A stretch of DNA of 8,096 bases from Bifidobacteriaceae bacterium (lineage in GTDB: Bacteria > Actinomycetota > Actinomycetes > Actinomycetales > WQXJ01), in contig JAIRTF010000205.1 in the NCBI GenBank assembly GCA_031255075.1, positions 1 to 8,096 of the forward strand, given 5' to 3'. The position numbers were made by a program, and so were the translations under genes. Within the stretch, counting starts at the first letter, position 1; each line of letters begins with the position of its first letter. Positions 7,001 to 8,096 of this stretch are shown here, piece by piece. A model generated the notes under the pieces. That model had not been told where the DNA came from, did not search any database, and saw only the letters and a list, made by a program, of their open reading frames with translations.

Positions 7001-8096
7001 CCCAGACTGTCGCCCAATGGGTGGACATGCCGTCCGAGAGCACCCTCGCCTGGCTGGCGTCCCAGCGGGCGTTGGCCAGGACCGGCGGTCCCGCCACATA
7101 GTCCACCTCAACTGTCAACTGGCTGCCACCTGGCTGGGTGGCGACATCGGCGGCACCAATCTTGACCGAGACCCGGTATTTCCCGGCTTTCAAAGTGGTC
7201 AATGGCACCTGAGCTTCGCCAACCGGACGGTTCGGCTGGGTGCCGGTCACGAAGTCGATGGGCTGCTCCGAAATGTCGGTCCGGTCGATCGGTGTGAAGT
7301 AGACGGTGCCGCTGACCCCGTTGATGGGGACCGAATCGGCGTTCCGCAGCACAATGGTGGCGGTGTAGGAATCACGTCCGTTGGCAATGGCTTTGTCCGG
7401 CGATTCATTGCCTTCGGTCCGCGCTACCGAGAACTCTGATTTGTCCGATGCGACCACGTCCAGGGTGAACGAGGCCTGCTGATAGGGCCGCGGGCTGGAG
7501 GTGTCCAACACCCATCCGCGCACATCGAACTTGCCCTCAGCTTGGGAGGTCAGGTAGACACGGACTTTGCCATCGGCACCGGAAACGTCTTCAATCGTCT
7601 TTAGGCCATTCCCGGCAAAGATGGCGCCGAACGGCACATCGTGCATGGTCTCGAAGCCGAGCGTGACACCGGGAATCGAATTGTCGAAGCGGTCCCTGGC
7701 CGTCATCACGGCTTCAACGGTGGCCAACCCGTTGGCGAAGGCTGCAGACCGAGACACTTCGAGCGAAGCCAGGGTGCGCTCTACCGAGATATCGCCAGGT
7801 TTGAACTCAGCCCGCTGGGTTGTCCCAACCTGGCCAGATGTGGTCCATGCCTCGACCTCGTAGACGCCGGCCTTCGTGACGGTGAACTCGGTCCACGTGG
7901 CGACGCCTCCATCCGTTGGCATCGGCTGGCTGTAGGACCAGGTGGTTTCGCTGGCTTCCCGGTATCGGAATGTCACTTCCACAACCGGCTGGTAAAGGTG
8001 GCCATCGCTATCAAGCAGCTCCGCCACGGCGGTGTGGAACTCCCTCTCAACTTCTTTCCGCTCTGGGGCGGTCTCGATGCGGAACAGCGAACTGCC
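4089..8096 (-). CDS. Giant cell-wall-anchored Ig-repeat surface protein, 5' end beyond right edge
   Basis: The reading frame is open from the right edge to the TGA at 4089-4091, giving 1335 visible residues (numbered here from the edge). A GTG at 8025-8027 is probably internal, because the frame continues upstream without a stop. About eight tandem invasin-type (Big_1-like) Ig domains occupy roughly 99-1034. Their recurring core is an (S/A)DG or ANG turn, a VxVxD strand, an NPVPG-like turn and a VxF strand, and each domain ends in an FxxG-type strand. Two acidic Ig-like modules (about 1035-1127 and 1128-1209) and a beta domain (about 1210-1291, with ENFQPGEEV and ADGRVTF) follow. The C-terminus is a sorting signal: LVFTG (1295-1299), a hydrophobic stretch and RRRRR. 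The protein should be exported and covalently attached to peptidoglycan by a sortase, as an adhesin, surface fibril or enzyme stalk. The signal peptide and any N-terminal effector domain lie outside the window, so its precise role is unknown. Confidence 0.9.
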   Translation of the reverse strand, partial: GSSLFRIETAPERKEVEREFHTAVAELLDSDGHLYQPVVEVTFRYREASETTWSYSQPMPTDGGVATWTEFTVTKAGVYEVEAWTTSGQVGTTQRAEFKPGDISVERTLASLEVSRSAAFANGLATVEAVMTARDRFDNSIPGVTLGFETMHDVPFGAIFAGNGLKTIEDVSGADGKVRVYLTSQAEGKFDVRGWVLDTSSPRPYQQASFTLDVVASDKSEFSVARTEGNESPDKAIANGRDSYTATIVLRNADSVPINGVSGTVYFTPIDRTDISEQPIDFVTGTQPNRPVGEAQVPLTTLKAGKYRVSVKIGAADVATQPGGSQLTVEVDYVAGPPVLANARWDASQARVLSDGMSTHWATVWVEDANRNLVPDHPVTFQLDPAGSAFFVSPAPDPQDAKTITVRTSALGVAHVTVANNVPETVEIVGSLSIGEVGRANFLFTTEGPSAAHSNWTVATGTRVADDRDSFLVTVTVRDSSPSHLLVPNVPVSFTLPPGVRIEETDLTTNDQGELSVHIVSTKSGPQPVSASVGGGRIPPETRTLQFVPGVVAPNFSTLHTTTSNVPSDGETAHAAWVIVRDRYSNPVPGAQVSFEIEDRTAVPGPVLDGGTTTAVVTSCDPSATNQPSWCEFAGQALVYITSREPGTFEVSGKLAGVHVNDSPGRVTFASGPADPGHSLYAITPLATGSNAVTVTASGLAQDAYTLTVEAFSAADLPVEAAQVRLIGLSDSVNSDQPRTAATGLASSDHFGAFTWKLTSTVAAEFRGQVQVNTARGWQNVGTEFLVRFNAGPPNPGYSQLSIPTAAGGATKVADNVQTHQAVAALEDGEHNPVPNHQVRFEWSYQGPSGEVRGTGTATSDDDGLARFDFASPVAGVWTIDAFAATGRISNSPQQARFVTGTPSDMTSELTSPAQPARANGEGSQVVTAWLRDTLGSPASCWNGLVEIPCTVTFRIPTGTWTMVGTDRRDGPVSVSLPAGLSGSPTAGQVSITVYGVQGQWHVYGSVGSMAITKADGVTSLSPDGAPARVRFTDATPPEVPAVRPPNGESLRGQVPEEDLEDAAAGELEVIVIDPATDEEIARCPVDEFGRFACDLPNLPDGMEVVVIVEDLSGNRSSESTQIIDAIPPDVPPPTPSAGADLSGIGLEVGNQIIVRDADGTELCRTEVEEGLIWRCDLEPDKVEGDHVVIEEEDPATNVTTRPWRIGVPRIAVTEPTRNEGDTQTVTGENFQPGEEVTAVMHSDPYVIGTTIADADGRVTFTWKIPAGTPDGVHTVELSGPLSGSVIQPFNVAMLVFTGVSGIVPTVGVAAGAILAGWWLLLLAARRRRREEQTA
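4092..4214 (-). other. C-terminal sortase sorting signal with LVFTG motif
   Basis: The last 41 residues read LVFTG, then about 25 mostly hydrophobic residues (IVPTVGVAAGAILAGWWLLL and neighbours), then RRRRR and a short EEQTA end. This is the three-part architecture of Gram-positive wall-sorting signals. Position 2 of the pentapeptide is Val rather than the Pro of LPxTG or the Ala of the LAxTG motif used by class E actinobacterial sortases. Cleavage would be expected between T1298 and G1299. A simple C-terminal membrane anchor without sortase processing is the alternative. Confidence 0.72.
4473..4994 (-). repeat. Two acidic disulfide-bearing Ig-like modules
   Basis: Residues about 1035-1127 and 1128-1209 are diverged tandem copies. 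Each opens with a PPxVP-type linker (ATPPEVPAV and AIPPDVPPP). Each carries a Cys, an acidic turn with Gly, and then a CDL element (RCPVDEFGRFACDL versus LCRTEVEEGLIWRCDL), and ends in a (V/E)ED..xN segment. Asp and Glu are strongly enriched. They resemble bacterial Ig modules that often precede wall anchors. The Asp-rich loops could bind calcium, but no exact binding motif is claimed. Confidence 0.6.
4995..7802 (-). repeat. Array of about eight Big_1-like Ig domains
   Basis: Domain boundaries by pattern are roughly residues 99-217, 218-335, 336-447, 448-550, 551-672, 673-793, 794-901 and 902-1034 of the visible protein. Clear turn pairs include FANG/DRFDNSIPG, LSDG/DANRNLVPD, PSDG/DRYSNPVPG and VADN/DGEHNPVPN. 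Each copy is about 100-130 residues. They are well diverged from each other with no long identical DNA, so the array is old rather than recently amplified. The sixth copy lacks the DG turn and is the least certain. In intimins and invasins such domains form extended rods that hold a tip domain away from the cell. Confidence 0.75.

Noticed and set aside
4473..7802. Recent DNA-level tandem duplication in the Ig array
   Set aside because: The repeats are recognisable only as weak protein patterns. I could find no long identical nucleotide stretches between copies.
8025..8027. GTG as the true start of the surface protein
   Set aside because: The frame remains open for 23 more codons to the edge, the encoded segment begins inside a beta domain, and no signal peptide or ribosome binding site is present.
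1..8096. CRISPR, IS element, tRNA, phage or toxin-antitoxin system
   Set aside because: No regularly spaced repeats, transposase motifs, terminal inverted repeats, cloverleaf or paired small genes were seen. The window is ordinary coding sequence with short gaps.

Overview
The window looks like a chromosomal segment of a GC-rich Gram-positive actinobacterium. By eye the GC content is roughly 60%, most third codon positions are G or C, and the two minus-strand genes whose starts are visible have GGAGG-type ribosome binding sites. One surface protein ends in a sortase-type sorting signal with an Arg-rich tail, as is common in Actinomycetota. I cannot name a family or genus. Acid-stress genes beside a large adhesin-like surface protein would suit a host-associated or fermentative lifestyle, but that is inference.

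Layout, left to right. Positions 1-770 (minus, running off the left edge) hold the N-terminal half of an APC-family amino-acid antiporter of the GadC type. Positions 823-2199 (minus) hold a complete glutamate decarboxylase, GadB. The two genes lie 52 bp apart in the order gadB then gadC, with a GC-rich dyad between them, and form the classic glutamate-dependent acid-resistance pair. GadB consumes a cytoplasmic proton while turning glutamate into GABA, and GadC exchanges GABA for external glutamate. Just upstream of gadB is a possible 27-codon ORF whose stop abuts the gadB ATG. Positions 2364-4007 (plus, divergent from gadB) encode a complete CPA1-family Na+(K+)/H+ antiporter. It lacks a Shine-Dalgarno sequence and has a -10-like hexamer placed as expected for a leaderless transcript.

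A perfect 13-bp GC-rich hairpin at 4041-4071 separates the antiporter from the convergent gene on its right. From 4089 to the right edge (minus, 5' end missing) one ORF encodes at least 1335 residues of a secreted, wall-anchored protein. It has about eight invasin-type (Big_1-like) Ig repeats, two acidic Ig-like modules, a juxta-wall beta domain, and a C-terminal signal with the variant motif LVFTG, a hydrophobic helix and an Arg-rich tail. All eight visible cysteines of this protein fall in four close pairs, one pair per domain.

The gad genes and the antiporter form a plausible pH and ion homeostasis neighbourhood. The giant Ig protein is a separate transcription unit with no visible functional link. 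Apart from short intergenic gaps the window is fully coding. I see no tRNA, rRNA, IS element, CRISPR array, or phage or integrase signature.
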